A stretch of 10,466 bases of DNA from Clostridiales bacterium (lineage in GTDB: Bacteria; Bacillota; Clostridia; Oscillospirales; Acutalibacteraceae): positions 1-10,466 of the forward strand of contig JAAVYX010000036.1 of NCBI GenBank assembly GCA_022791355.1, written 5' to 3'. Positions 1 to 7,308 of the stretch are shown here, in pieces; position 1 is the stretch's first letter; every line of letters begins with the position of its first letter. Below the pieces are notes generated by a model. The model was not told the DNA's origin, did no database searches, and was given only the letters and a program-made list of their open reading frames with translations. The translations under genes were made by a program, and so were the position numbers.

Positions 1-98
1 CTTTGCGGACATTATACCATAGGCGCAAGCCTATGGTATATTTGGCGTCCGCTGGGCCATCCGTTGGGTATAACGTCCGCTTTGCGGACATTATACCA
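1..98. repeat. Tandem palindrome cluster at the left edge
   Basis: There are two strong hairpins and a fragment of a third. Positions 13-24 pair perfectly with 29-40 around a GCAA (GNRA-type) loop. Positions 67-80 pair with 84-97 at 13 of 14 positions around a TTT loop, the mismatch being C74/A90. The first 19 bases of the window are identical to 80-98, which is the right arm of the second hairpin plus flank. The window therefore begins inside another copy of that unit, giving a repeat offset of 79 nt. No coding frame is credible here. This looks like an extragenic repeated palindrome family; its function is unknown. Confidence 0.7.
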
Positions 99-134
99 CA
101 TTCTATTTTCCCCTCCAAGTCCCGTTCCGACGAA

Positions 135-182
135 CAAAGGGCCTATCTTCCCATATCGAGAAGATAGGCCCTTTGTTTTTTT
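135..182 (+). terminator. Strong hairpin with T-run
   Basis: Positions 135-150 pair perfectly with 160-175 (16 bp, 9-nt loop), followed on the + strand by seven T at 176-182. The T-run side suits transcripts arriving from the left of the window. Reading leftwards from the fucosidase gene, whose stop is at 194-196, the hairpin is preceded by an A-run and followed only by TTCGTC. It may also stop or protect the 3' end of that transcript, but that is inferred. Confidence 0.8.
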
Positions 183-193
183 ACATACTCCCT

Positions 194-3100
194 TTAAGCC
201 TTGCGGGCCAGGATTTTACAGATTTCCATCACGTCGCTGATGGTGAAGCGCTTGTCGCCGTCCAGGTCGCCGCGCAGCATTTCCTCCTCGGTGGGAGCCT
301 TGCCGGCCGACTGTCGGGCCAGCACCTTGCAGGCCTCCATCACATCCTGTATCGTCACCTCGCCGCTGCCGTCCATATCGCCGGGGACGGCCGCCGGACC
401 GCCCGCCGTAAACCGGACGGTATAAACCACCTGCTGTCCCTCCAGGGTGGTGACCGTCACGGTCGCCGTGCCGGGCACGGCCGCCTGGACGATCTCACAG
501 GTATTGGCCAGATACGCGGGCGTGGCCGTGAGCTGGGGGCGGCTTCCGGCCGGCCGCTCCAGCGCGTATTCAAAGACAGCGGGAGAGAAGCCGGGCAGGG
601 TCGCGCCGTCCACCCGCAGGTCGGACAGGGTCCCGTCCATATAGACCCCCAAATCCCAGACCGAAGGGCCGCCGGTGACGTCGGGCAGGCAGTCGAGAAT
701 GTTGAGACGAACCTTCTCGCCGGTGACCGCCGGGAAGGCTACTACCTTATTTTCCCCCGCTCCCTTACCGGTAAAAGCGGTTTTCCACTGTCCCTGGTCC
801 CAGTATTCGATTTTGTAATTCTGTATCCGGGCTCCCCAGCTTACGCATTCGTCGATTTTCACCTTGTTGAAGGTAGTCGGCCGGTCAAAATCCACCTGTA
901 ACCAGGCCGAACGGGTCTGGTCGCCGGTGGCCCAGCGGGATTCCTTGGTCTTGGGGGTGCCGTCCTCGTTGCGGTCGTCGTTGTCCTTGTAGGAGCGGAC
1001 GCCGTCCGCCGCCTTATCGGGGCCGTAGGCCGGATTGTCGAAATAGACGTCGCTGGCCGACGCTGCCATGCCCAAGGCCAGGTTTTCCTGCACATAGGCC
1101 TTATCCGACTGGACGGGAACCCCCTCCACCTCCAATACCACCACGGTATCGTAAGGGTCGGCGGGCTGTTCGGGCAGCTCGATGACGACGACCTGCTCGT
1201 TGGCGTTATACGAAAGGGCGGCTCCCGTATGCATCAGGGAGGCTCCCAGCACCTTGTTTTGCAGGGCGGGCAGGACGATGTGTCCCCCTTCCGGCCAGTT
1301 CTGCACATGCAGATAGAGCTTGCCCTCCCGCTTGGTGGCCGCGCCGAAGGACAGGGCCTCCTGATAGGGGCTGGCCGTCGTACCGTAGAGGCTCTCGCCA
1401 TGGGCCTTGAGCCAGACTCCGGCCTCCTCCATAATGGCCGCGCAGTCGGCGGGGACCCGGCCTGTGGGGTCCGGGCCTACGTTGAGCAGCATATTGCCTC
1501 CCCGGGAGGCGGTGGACACAAAGGAGTCGATAATCCATTCGGCCGATTTCCAGTTGGTATCGTGGGAGACATAGCCCCAGGAATCGTTCATGGTGATGCA
1601 GCTTTCCCAGTCGTAATCCAGGCCGCCGGCCGGGATCTCCTGCTCGGGGGTGCCAAAGTCCCCCTCGTCGGCCCCCCGCTTGCCCACCCGGTTGTTGACG
1701 ATCAGGTCGGGGTTCAGGGTCCGCAGATATTTATACAGGGCCTGCCCGTCCTCCTTGGTCCACCAGTCGTGCCACTCCCCGTCGAACCAGAGCTGGTCCA
1801 CGCCGTAGACCTGGACAAGCTCCCGCAGCTGGGCCTTCATATCCGAGACATACCGGGCCTTATCCAGCATATCGTTTCCCCAATTCCCCTGACCGGGATG
1901 CTTCCAGTCCATGATGGAATAGTAGACCCCGAAGCCGATGCCGGCCTCCTTGGCCGCCTGGGACAGAGCCATCACCGGGTCTTCTCCCCCGTAAACTCCA
2001 TAATCCAGCAGGTTATAGGGGCTAAAGCCCTTGACGCCGGTATGGAACATGCTGAAGCCTTCATGGTGCTTGGAGGTGAAAACAATGTATTTCTGCCCCG
2101 CCGCAACCGCTAAATCTACAATAGCCTTAGCGTCGAACCGGTCGGGGTTGAAGGTCTTGACCGCCTTCTCCTCATAGTCGGTGCGGGAAATGCGCTGATT
2201 CCACATCACCCATTCCCCGTAGCCGGTAAAGTCCCCGGCAAAGGGGAAGTTGGCGTAGGCGCCGAAGTGGATGAACTGGCCGAACCGGGCCTCCCGCCAC
2301 CACTGCATACGGGCCTCCCGCTGGGCCGGCGTATCGGAACCGTTGTAGGAGGAGAGCACCACCGTATCCAGAATGCAATCGGCGGCCTGAGGGGCGACCA
2401 GGTAGAGATCGTGGGTTCCCTCCACCCCCTCCGCCGCCGCGTACTGCTCGACGAAAATATCCGCGCCGCCGGTGGGCTGTATGGTCAAAAGGCCGATTCG
2501 TTTTCCGTCGGGCCCGTCGATACGCAGCTCCAGCTCGACGCTGTCCTCGCCTCCGTTGGAGGCGAATGCCATAAAGGTAGACGCTTTGCCGTCAAAGGCC
2601 ATGCCGGCGTATTGGAGCCAGCCCCCCTTTTGGAAGCCGCCCGCTCCCGCTCCGTCGGGGGCCAGCCGGCTCTGGGACACGCCGCTCTGGGCGCTGTACG
2701 CCTCTGCGTTAATGATCTCGTTCATACTTCTTCCCTCATCCTTTACAAACGAAATGGTATAATCGTTTCTCAGCTTGCCGGCCTCGGCCGACACGACGGC
2801 CCTGCCCGGCAGCCCCTCGGCCTGCCGGACCCCGTTCCCCTCGCTGGTCACCTGGGGCGGACGGTCCCCCTGCACCAACACGGTGTAGGACGGCCGGTCG
2901 GGGTCAAAGCCCTCCAGGGCCTTGCCGTCCACCAGAATCAACCGGGGAACCGGGTCCTGCCCGGCCCGGTTGAAAAGCTGGATCTCCCGCAGGGCCGGCC
3001 CGTCGGAAGCCCTTTCGATGGAGAGCCGGAACCGCTGGGCCGTTACGGCGGCAAACTCGGTGGTAAACCGCCGGGCGGTCAGGTTTTTGTCCGCGTCCAC

Positions 3101-3550
3101 CGGCTCCAGGTCCTCGCCCTGCATGGAGCCGTCCGCCGCCTTGACCCAGTCCTCCCCGTCCCAATACTCCAGACAATAGCCCTGTATGCGCTTGCCGTGG
3201 GTGGTATCCTCGTAGACCCGCAGCTCGTCCGCGGCCGTCACCCGGGGCAGCTCCAGAATCACCCATTGACCGTCCGCGGCGGCCGAGGCCCAGCGGGAAA
3301 AGTGACCCAGGCCCCCGTCGGTCAGCTTTTCCCCGTTATAGGCGTCCTCGTTATTGTAGACCGAGCTGACAAAGACGCGGGCTCCCAGGGCCAGGTTTCC
3401 CGCATCGGCGGCCGCCGTGGAAAGAGCCGGCGAGACCGGCGGGACTGCGTCCGCCTCCTTCGCCGCGGCCCTCCCCGGCGCGCCTACGCCCCACGCGAGC
3501 CCCAGGCTCAGGACCATACAGACCGGTTTTTTCCAAAATGTTTTATTCAT
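194..3550 (-). CDS. Secreted modular GH29 alpha-L-fucosidase with dockerin
   Basis: This is a glycoside hydrolase family 29 enzyme that releases L-fucose from glycans outside the cell. Numbering follows a 1123-residue frame opening at a GTG at 3565. I prefer the ATG at 3550 (residue 6), which has GGAAGG/GGGTGG sequences 11-15 nt upstream; the GTG abuts its SD. A signal peptide covers about 6-35 (KK, hydrophobic core, AAA before K36). Next come an F5/8 C (CBM32-like) module at about 57-200, a small beta-sandwich at 207-274 and a CBM6-like stretch at about 280-408. The GH29 catalytic domain spans about 412-760, with HFGAY, SKHHEGF (499-504), LWFDGEW with probable nucleophile D595, and TPEQE with candidate acid/base E641. 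A second F5/8 C module lies at about 828-975 and a beta-sandwich at 980-1053. The dockerin at 1061-1123 has two calcium loops with D1063/D1065/S1067/T1071/D1074 and D1100/D1102/D1104/T1108/D1111. The family and dockerin calls are firm; glycan linkage preference cannot be read. Confidence 0.95.
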   Translation of the reverse strand: MNKTFWKKPVCMVLSLGLAWGVGAPGRAAAKEADAVPPVSPALSTAAADAGNLALGARVFVSSVYNNEDAYNGEKLTDGGLGHFSRWASAAADGQWVILELPRVTAADELRVYEDTTHGKRIQGYCLEYWDGEDWVKAADGSMQGEDLEPVDADKNLTARRFTTEFAAVTAQRFRLSIERASDGPALREIQLFNRAGQDPVPRLILVDGKALEGFDPDRPSYTVLVQGDRPPQVTSEGNGVRQAEGLPGRAVVSAEAGKLRNDYTISFVKDEGRSMNEIINAEAYSAQSGVSQSRLAPDGAGAGGFQKGGWLQYAGMAFDGKASTFMAFASNGGEDSVELELRIDGPDGKRIGLLTIQPTGGADIFVEQYAAAEGVEGTHDLYLVAPQAADCILDTVVLSSYNGSDTPAQREARMQWWREARFGQFIHFGAYANFPFAGDFTGYGEWVMWNQRISRTDYEEKAVKTFNPDRFDAKAIVDLAVAAGQKYIVFTSKHHEGFSMFHTGVKGFSPYNLLDYGVYGGEDPVMALSQAAKEAGIGFGVYYSIMDWKHPGQGNWGNDMLDKARYVSDMKAQLRELVQVYGVDQLWFDGEWHDWWTKEDGQALYKYLRTLNPDLIVNNRVGKRGADEGDFGTPEQEIPAGGLDYDWESCITMNDSWGYVSHDTNWKSAEWIIDSFVSTASRGGNMLLNVGPDPTGRVPADCAAIMEEAGVWLKAHGESLYGTTASPYQEALSFGAATKREGKLYLHVQNWPEGGHIVLPALQNKVLGASLMHTGAALSYNANEQVVVIELPEQPADPYDTVVVLEVEGVPVQSDKAYVQENLALGMAASASDVYFDNPAYGPDKAADGVRSYKDNDDRNEDGTPKTKESRWATGDQTRSAWLQVDFDRPTTFNKVKIDECVSWGARIQNYKIEYWDQGQWKTAFTGKGAGENKVVAFPAVTGEKVRLNILDCLPDVTGGPSVWDLGVYMDGTLSDLRVDGATLPGFSPAVFEYALERPAGSRPQLTATPAYLANTCEIVQAAVPGTATVTVTTLEGQQVVYTVRFTAGGPAAVPGDMDGSGEVTIQDVMEACKVLARQSAGKAPTEEEMLRGDLDGDKRFTISDVMEICKILARKA

Positions 3551-3597
3551 TTGTCTGCTTACCACCCTTCCTGCCGTTGCATTTTTCTGTTACTATT

Positions 3598-3626
3598 GTT
3601 ATAATACTGATGATTGTTGTTGTCAA
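3598..3626 (-). promoter_or_regulatory. Sigma70/SigA-type promoter of the fucosidase gene
   Basis: On the minus strand a perfect TTGACA (-35, 3621-3626) is separated by exactly 17 bp from TATAAC (-10, 3598-3603, 5/6 match). Transcription would start near 3591 and leave about a 40-nt leader before the ATG at 3550. The -35 box lies between two TGATTGT half-sites, so a bound regulator would block polymerase. Confidence 0.8.
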
Positions 3627-3687
3627 TGTTATGATTGTGTATTGAGGACAAATCATACTTTTCACCCTTATCAATCATTTACAATCA
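3611..3687. promoter_or_regulatory. Candidate DeoR operator half-sites
   Basis: TGATTGT occurs at 3611-3617 and again at 3632-3638, 21 bp apart (two helical turns). Its exact reverse complement ACAATCA lies at 3681-3687 and a one-mismatch relative TCAATCA at 3671-3677. The first two flank the fucosidase -35 box, and the ACAATCA overlaps a possible -10 of the regulator gene. The position between divergent genes is seen directly. Binding by the neighbouring DeoR protein, repression of the fucosidase and autoregulation are inferred. Confidence 0.5.
3659..3685 (+). promoter_or_regulatory. Possible promoter of the DeoR gene
   Basis: TACAAT at 3680-3685 is a 5/6 match to a -10 box and would place the start about 20 nt upstream of the ATG. 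The best -35 is only TTTTCA (3659-3664, 4/6) with a short 15-bp gap. This is therefore a weak candidate, perhaps deliberately weak for a regulator. Confidence 0.3.
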
Positions 3688-3711
3688 ACAGAGAAAGGCA
3701 GGTAAGTCCTC

Positions 3712-4464
3712 ATGCTCTCTTTTCAGCGGCATCAGGAAATTTTGGACCAGCTCAAGGAAAAACGTTCGGCAACGGTGGACGAGCTCTGTCAAAGACTGTA
3801 CGCCAGTCCGGCCACCATCCGGCGGGACCTGCACCAGTTAGAGAAGCAGGGACTGGTCAAGCGGACCTACGGCGGGGTCACCCTGCCCGACGAACGCTCC
3901 TTCGAATACCCCATGCAGGTTCGGGAAAGCCGGAATCTGGACGCCAAGGAAAAAATCGCTCGGGCGGCCCTCCCCCTCATCCGGGACGGGCAGACCATTT
4001 TTATGGATTCCAGCAGCACGGTGCTGCGTCTGGCCATGAAGCTGCGGGACTTTTCCAGCCTGCATATCATCACCAACGGCATTGATATCTGTCAGGCCCT
4101 GGCGGGCGCCTCCCAAAAAAACGCCCCCGCCGTCTACTGCTGCTGCGGCCGTCTGCGGGAAAACGCCCGGACCCTGGTAGGAGGCGCGGCCTGCGGGTAT
4201 ATCGCCTCCTTCAACGCCGACCTGGCCGTCCTGTCCTGCCGGGGACTGGACCGGCAGGCCGGGGTCACCGAGGCCAACGAGGAGGAGCGGCAGGTCAAAA
4301 GGGCCTTTTTTGCCAACGCCGATAAACGGATTCTCCTCTGCGACCAGAGCAAGTTCGGAAAAAGCTACTTCTGCCGGGTGGCCGGCCTTTCCGACTTCGA
4401 CCTGATCGTCACCGACCAGCCCGCCGACCTGTTCGACGGACTGGACGTAGAGGTGATCTGGTAA
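3712..4464 (+). CDS. DeoR-family transcriptional regulator
   Basis: This 250-residue protein has the full DeoR layout. An N-terminal winged helix-turn-helix covers about 4-58 (FQRHQEILDQL, then TVDELCQRLYASPATIRRDL and LVKRTYGGV). A C-terminal sugar-phosphate sensor domain covers about 75-235, with DSSST (99-103), TNGID (121-125), GVTEAN and D211-QSKFG, all characteristic of the phosphosugar-binding fold related to ribose-5-phosphate isomerase. The ATG has AGGCAGG about 9 nt upstream. Members usually repress sugar catabolism genes and are released by a phosphorylated intermediate. Divergence from the GH29 gene suggests it controls that gene in response to a fucose-derived metabolite, but the ligand cannot be read from sequence. 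No fucose kinase, aldolase or transporter genes are present beside it. The family call is firm; the target and ligand are inferred. Confidence 0.93.
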   Translation: MLSFQRHQEILDQLKEKRSATVDELCQRLYASPATIRRDLHQLEKQGLVKRTYGGVTLPDERSFEYPMQVRESRNLDAKEKIARAALPLIRDGQTIFMDSSSTVLRLAMKLRDFSSLHIITNGIDICQALAGASQKNAPAVYCCCGRLRENARTLVGGAACGYIASFNADLAVLSCRGLDRQAGVTEANEEERQVKRAFFANADKRILLCDQSKFGKSYFCRVAGLSDFDLIVTDQPADLFDGLDVEVIW

Positions 4465-4467
4465 AGG

Positions 4468-4510
4468 CAAAGCCCCTCTGACTCGATTGGGTCAGAGGGG
4501 CTTTGGGTTT
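4468..4510 (+). terminator. Terminator of the DeoR gene
   Basis: Positions 4468-4482 pair perfectly with 4491-4505 (15 bp, 8-nt loop), beginning 4 nt after the stop codon. The following stretch is GGTTTATTTT, an interrupted U-tract. The same stem could act on convergent transcripts from the right, but no T-run follows on that strand. Confidence 0.8.
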
Positions 4511-4539
4511 ATTTTAAAATAAATTTTAGTTGGATATTT

Positions 4540-4577
4540 TTCTTTTTGGAGTTAGTGGGAGGTTTTGCGCCATCCGG
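4540..4577. repeat. Short dispersed repeat, copy A
   Basis: A T-rich stretch followed by AGTGGGAGGTTTTGCGCCA (starting at 4554) matches two further copies at 9545-9591 and 9582-9628. The shared core is GAGGTTTYGCGYCA, preceded in all three by an interrupted TTTTCTTTTT-like tract. The function is unknown. Confidence 0.55.
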
Positions 4578-4609
4578 CCAAACTTTGAAGAATTGAGAAC
4601 AGCAAACCC

Positions 4610-4630
4610 GCGGGAACCCCCGGTCCCCGC
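4610..4630 (-). terminator. GC-rich hairpin downstream of the ankyrin gene
   Basis: Positions 4610-4618 pair with 4622-4630 at 8 of 9 positions (the mismatch can be G-U in the minus-strand RNA) around a 3-nt loop, about 30 nt past the ankyrin stop. The bases after it on the minus strand are GGGTTTGCTGTTCTC, without a clean T-run. A terminator role is only possible. The remaining bases between 4511 and 4659 show nothing else apart from repeat copy A. Confidence 0.3.
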
Positions 4631-4659
4631 CGCGCCTTGTTTGCGAAAGCTTTTTGCAA

Positions 4660-6231
4660 TTACCTCGCCGCCAGATAGTCACGGATATGATAACTGAGCT
4701 GATTGGCTGCTAACTGAGCGGCGGTAACCTCTTCTCGGTCTTGGCCATAGGCGTATTTCTTGCTGAGATCCGCGCCGTTTTCTACCAGCAGCTTCACAAT
4801 ATCATAGTTCCCATTGAGCACAGCTTCATGAAGCAGCGGTTCGTTTTTGTATTGTGAAGTAATATTCGGATCGGCGCCATATTCTAAAAGCAATCGAACG
4901 ATATCTGTGTATTCCCGGTCTATCGCCCGTTGCAGACAGGTAATGTCACCGCTTGTATAGTTGGCCGAAGCGCCGTGCTCCAACAGTAACGCCACGATTT
5001 CGGTATCAATATCCCACACCTTTAAACAGTTTCCCAGCGCCGACGATAATTCCAGCTGCGCATCAGGCATCCCCCATTTAGCCGCACAATCTAGTAGCCA
5101 GCGCAGAGCCGCTGCGTCGTTCGCTGTTGCGGCGCACAAAATGAGCAAGGATATTTCGCGGACGGTTGGATCATTCGCTTCAATCAGCTCCTGCGCTAAC
5201 TCCAGATGCCCCCAGGAAATCAAATCATCAGCCAGAGAACTTGCCTTGCTGTATATATGGTCGCCCTCCGCTCTGTCCGAAGGGACATTTTCGTATACCC
5301 AGCGTATCGTCTTTTCATCCGGTTTCACAGCGGCTTCATGCAGTAATAGAGAATGATCATTCTTGTGAATTTTCCCTTGCGCCTGCATCCATTTTAAACA
5401 TGCAATATTGCCGTGGCGGGCAACGGAAATGATGGGAACATCAAAGTCTCCCCTCTCGGCTTCCTCATCATATCCACATTCCTGCACCATATTTGTCAGA
5501 TATTCTATGCTGTCCATGTCGGCCGACAGATAGGCGCTGTACAGGATACGTCTCAGTTCCTGAGCGCTTGGCTTATCCTTATCCAACAAGGTGTGAACCT
5601 CGTCCCAATCCCCGTCTACGGCGCATTCTATGGCTTTCGGAATGCCGGCTGCTTTTCCCCGCTCCCGCAGATTTTGAAGGGCAAAGCGGGCTCCGTCCAA
5701 GCTGCAATCATCCAATGCGTTCAAAACAGTTTCCGGTCTGGCCTGCGCCCCGCCGGCGTATAACTGCTCCAAAAGCTTTTGCACATCCGGCTCCCTGTCG
5801 CCGCATCGGACGGCCATTTCTACAGCAAGGCTGCCGTCAAGAGCTCTGCTGTTTACATCCGCCCCCTTTTCCAACAGATAGAGCGCGATCTCTACATCCA
5901 GATCATCCAGATATTCTATCAGAAGGTTTCCCTTCCTGCAAGATGTGTTCACACCGGCACCCTGATCCACCAGATAACGAACCAGCTGATGATTGCCGTA
6001 CTGGCAGGCAAGAGCGGCGTATTCGCCTAATTCCTTGCTGGTGAAATCCCTGCCGCTGTCCGCCATGCCCTCCAAAAAGGCTTCTCTTGCGCCATAGCGG
6101 CAGGCTGTGCGCATCTTTTCCAGATTTTCATCTGTAAATTCCGCAACAAAGTTGGAAACGGCTGAACAGCTGCTCAAAAGGATAGAACTGGCCGTTACGG
6201 CGGCGATCATACCGGTTCGCAGGGATTTCAT
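4660..6231 (-). CDS. Ankyrin-repeat lipoprotein
   Basis: This 523-residue protein has a lipoprotein signal peptide: basic start, hydrophobic 8-19 and lipobox L19-S20-S21-C22. The mature protein should therefore be lipid-anchored on the outer face of the membrane. The rest is helical repeats of about 30-33 residues. Clear ankyrin consensus appears near 77-96 (HQLVRYLVDQGAGVN), 111-128 (ALYLLEKGADVNSR), 410-425, 430-455 (TDIVRLLLEYGADPN) and 463-490 (LLHEAVLNGNYDIVKLLVE); the middle, about 165-400, is divergent. Ankyrin repeats bind other proteins; no enzymatic domain is visible and the partner is unknown. The start is supported by AAAGGA 7 nt before the ATG. The gene is visibly less GC-rich than its neighbours, suggesting a different origin. 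It has its own promoter and converges on the DeoR gene, so it is probably not part of the fucosidase system. Confidence 0.88.
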   Translation of the reverse strand: MKSLRTGMIAAVTASSILLSSCSAVSNFVAEFTDENLEKMRTACRYGAREAFLEGMADSGRDFTSKELGEYAALACQYGNHQLVRYLVDQGAGVNTSCRKGNLLIEYLDDLDVEIALYLLEKGADVNSRALDGSLAVEMAVRCGDREPDVQKLLEQLYAGGAQARPETVLNALDDCSLDGARFALQNLRERGKAAGIPKAIECAVDGDWDEVHTLLDKDKPSAQELRRILYSAYLSADMDSIEYLTNMVQECGYDEEAERGDFDVPIISVARHGNIACLKWMQAQGKIHKNDHSLLLHEAAVKPDEKTIRWVYENVPSDRAEGDHIYSKASSLADDLISWGHLELAQELIEANDPTVREISLLILCAATANDAAALRWLLDCAAKWGMPDAQLELSSALGNCLKVWDIDTEIVALLLEHGASANYTSGDITCLQRAIDREYTDIVRLLLEYGADPNITSQYKNEPLLHEAVLNGNYDIVKLLVENGADLSKKYAYGQDREEVTAAQLAANQLSYHIRDYLAAR

Positions 6232-6266
6232 GAAACCATCCTTTCTCCATTACGCCAATACGCCCC

Positions 6267-6295
6267 ATAATAATGAATCCGGTTGTTCCTGCAAA
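6267..6295 (-). promoter_or_regulatory. Likely promoter of the ankyrin lipoprotein gene
   Basis: On the minus strand TTTGCA (-35, 6290-6295, 4/6) and TATTAT (-10, 6267-6272, 5/6) are 17 bp apart. The start would be near 6260, giving a leader of roughly 29 nt that includes the AAAGGA ribosome binding site. Confidence 0.5.
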
Positions 6296-6306
6296 ATACT
6301 CCGTCT

Positions 6307-6547
6307 GTATAGATTTTCGCTCAGCCCATCTATACGAATGGCCTTTGGCCATTCTGGCGCCCCCGGCGCTAAAGCGCCTCTGGTTGTTTCCCGCAAGGGA
6401 CGCCTTGCACTGCAAGGCGCTAGAGCCCCTCACAAAAATTTTACTTTGCAAGACAAAGTATACGATTCCAAATGAAAAACAGCAGCACGGCTACAATTTT
6501 TTACGCTTCTGTCCGCTCCGGCGGACAGGCGCTTGTCCTTCGGACAA
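6307..6547. repeat. String of short hairpins in a gene-free region
   Basis: At least eight perfect short stem-loops lie within 241 bp. Their arms are 6307-6313/6329-6335, 6336-6343/6347-6354, 6365-6369/6374-6378, 6389-6392/6397-6400 (GCAA loop), 6401-6408/6412-6419, 6442-6448/6454-6460, 6509-6516/6521-6528 and 6533-6538/6542-6547. The first two abut directly, as do the fourth and fifth. The stem sequences differ, so this is not a simple tandem repeat. No coding frame with a credible start or domain is visible in the 408-bp gap 6232-6639, and no convincing terminator for the gene ending at 6640 was found. The function is unknown; candidates are a mosaic of extragenic palindromes or remains of a mobile element. 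Confidence 0.6.
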
Positions 6548-6639
6548 AGGGCCCTGGGCTGGGGCGGCTCGTACGGCCGTTTTTCGCGGATTGCCAAGGG
6601 CCAGCGATGAAAAATCATGTGAAAAAGTTTTCCCCCCGC

Positions 6640-7305
6640 CTATTGCATCGAGCAAATATAATAGGCCTCCCCCTGCCCGCGCAGGGTATAGGTCACGGTT
6701 TTCACAGCCGGCCGGGTCTCGTTCTCCCCTGCGTAATCGTCCAGCGACAGATAGGCCACCCGGGCCGTAAAAAGCTCCTTCTTGCGGGAAAGGGACTCCA
6801 GCCGGGGCTCGTACAGGCCAATCTGCCCGGTCACTGGGATACGGAAAACATCCTCTACCAGGTCGTATTCGAAAACGACTCCTTGCTGCATCACCGTAAA
6901 GCAGTTGGGGGCGCAGTCCGGTCCAAAGAGGGCGGCGGCCGCCGAACGCACCGCGTCGCCGGTTACCAGCAGCTTGCCCGCGCCGTCTCCCGCCGGCTCC
7001 TCCCCGGCGGACAGGGCCTGCCAGACGGCGGCCGACAGAAGAAAAGCCTCGTCGGCCTGGGAAATATCCCCAAAGGGCGCCGGGTCAAAGAGGACCGCCG
7101 GGGTCAGGGCCGCAAGACAGCCCGCCCGGTCAGCGTCGGTGACCTTTCCGTTAAAGGCGCCCAACAGCGCAAGGGTCAGCAGCACCGCGCCGCCCAGCAG
7201 GGCCAGAAGGACGGCCGCCCCCACGGGAGCCGCCCAGCGGGGCGGGGTCCCGCCGGCCGGCTCGACAACCGTTTCCCCTTCGGCCCTTGTCATTTCCTCC
7301 TGCAT
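6640..7305 (-). CDS. Hypothetical single-pass membrane protein
   Basis: I do not recognise this 221-residue protein. A short acidic, proline-containing N-terminus is followed by one strongly hydrophobic segment at about 27-51 (Ala/Val/Leu-rich, no lipobox), then a 170-residue soluble domain. The domain looks mixed alpha/beta: a helical first half, then strand-like stretches at 137-160 and 180-221 (VVFEYDLVEDVFRIPVTG; VKTVTYTLRG), with cysteines at 63, 131, 135 and 218. The segment and absence of a signal cleavage site suggest an anchored protein with its C-terminus outside. The ATG is 3 nt after the proA stop, with GGGAG placed so that it overlaps the proA end, which implies translational coupling. 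The function is unknown and may have nothing to do with proline; the expression of the gene depends on the upstream operon. Confidence 0.8.
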   Translation of the reverse strand: MQEEMTRAEGETVVEPAGGTPPRWAAPVGAAVLLALLGGAVLLTLALLGAFNGKVTDADRAGCLAALTPAVLFDPAPFGDISQADEAFLLSAAVWQALSAGEEPAGDGAGKLLVTGDAVRSAAAALFGPDCAPNCFTVMQQGVVFEYDLVEDVFRIPVTGQIGLYEPRLESLSRKKELFTARVAYLSLDDYAGENETRPAVKTVTYTLRGQGEAYYICSMQ

Positions 7306-7308
7306 AGC

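Noticed and set aside
2267..3604. Long open frame on the + strand (445 codons) opposite the fucosidase gene
   Set aside because: It is antisense to a strongly supported gene, shows no family motif, and its length follows from the GC-rich third positions of the true gene.
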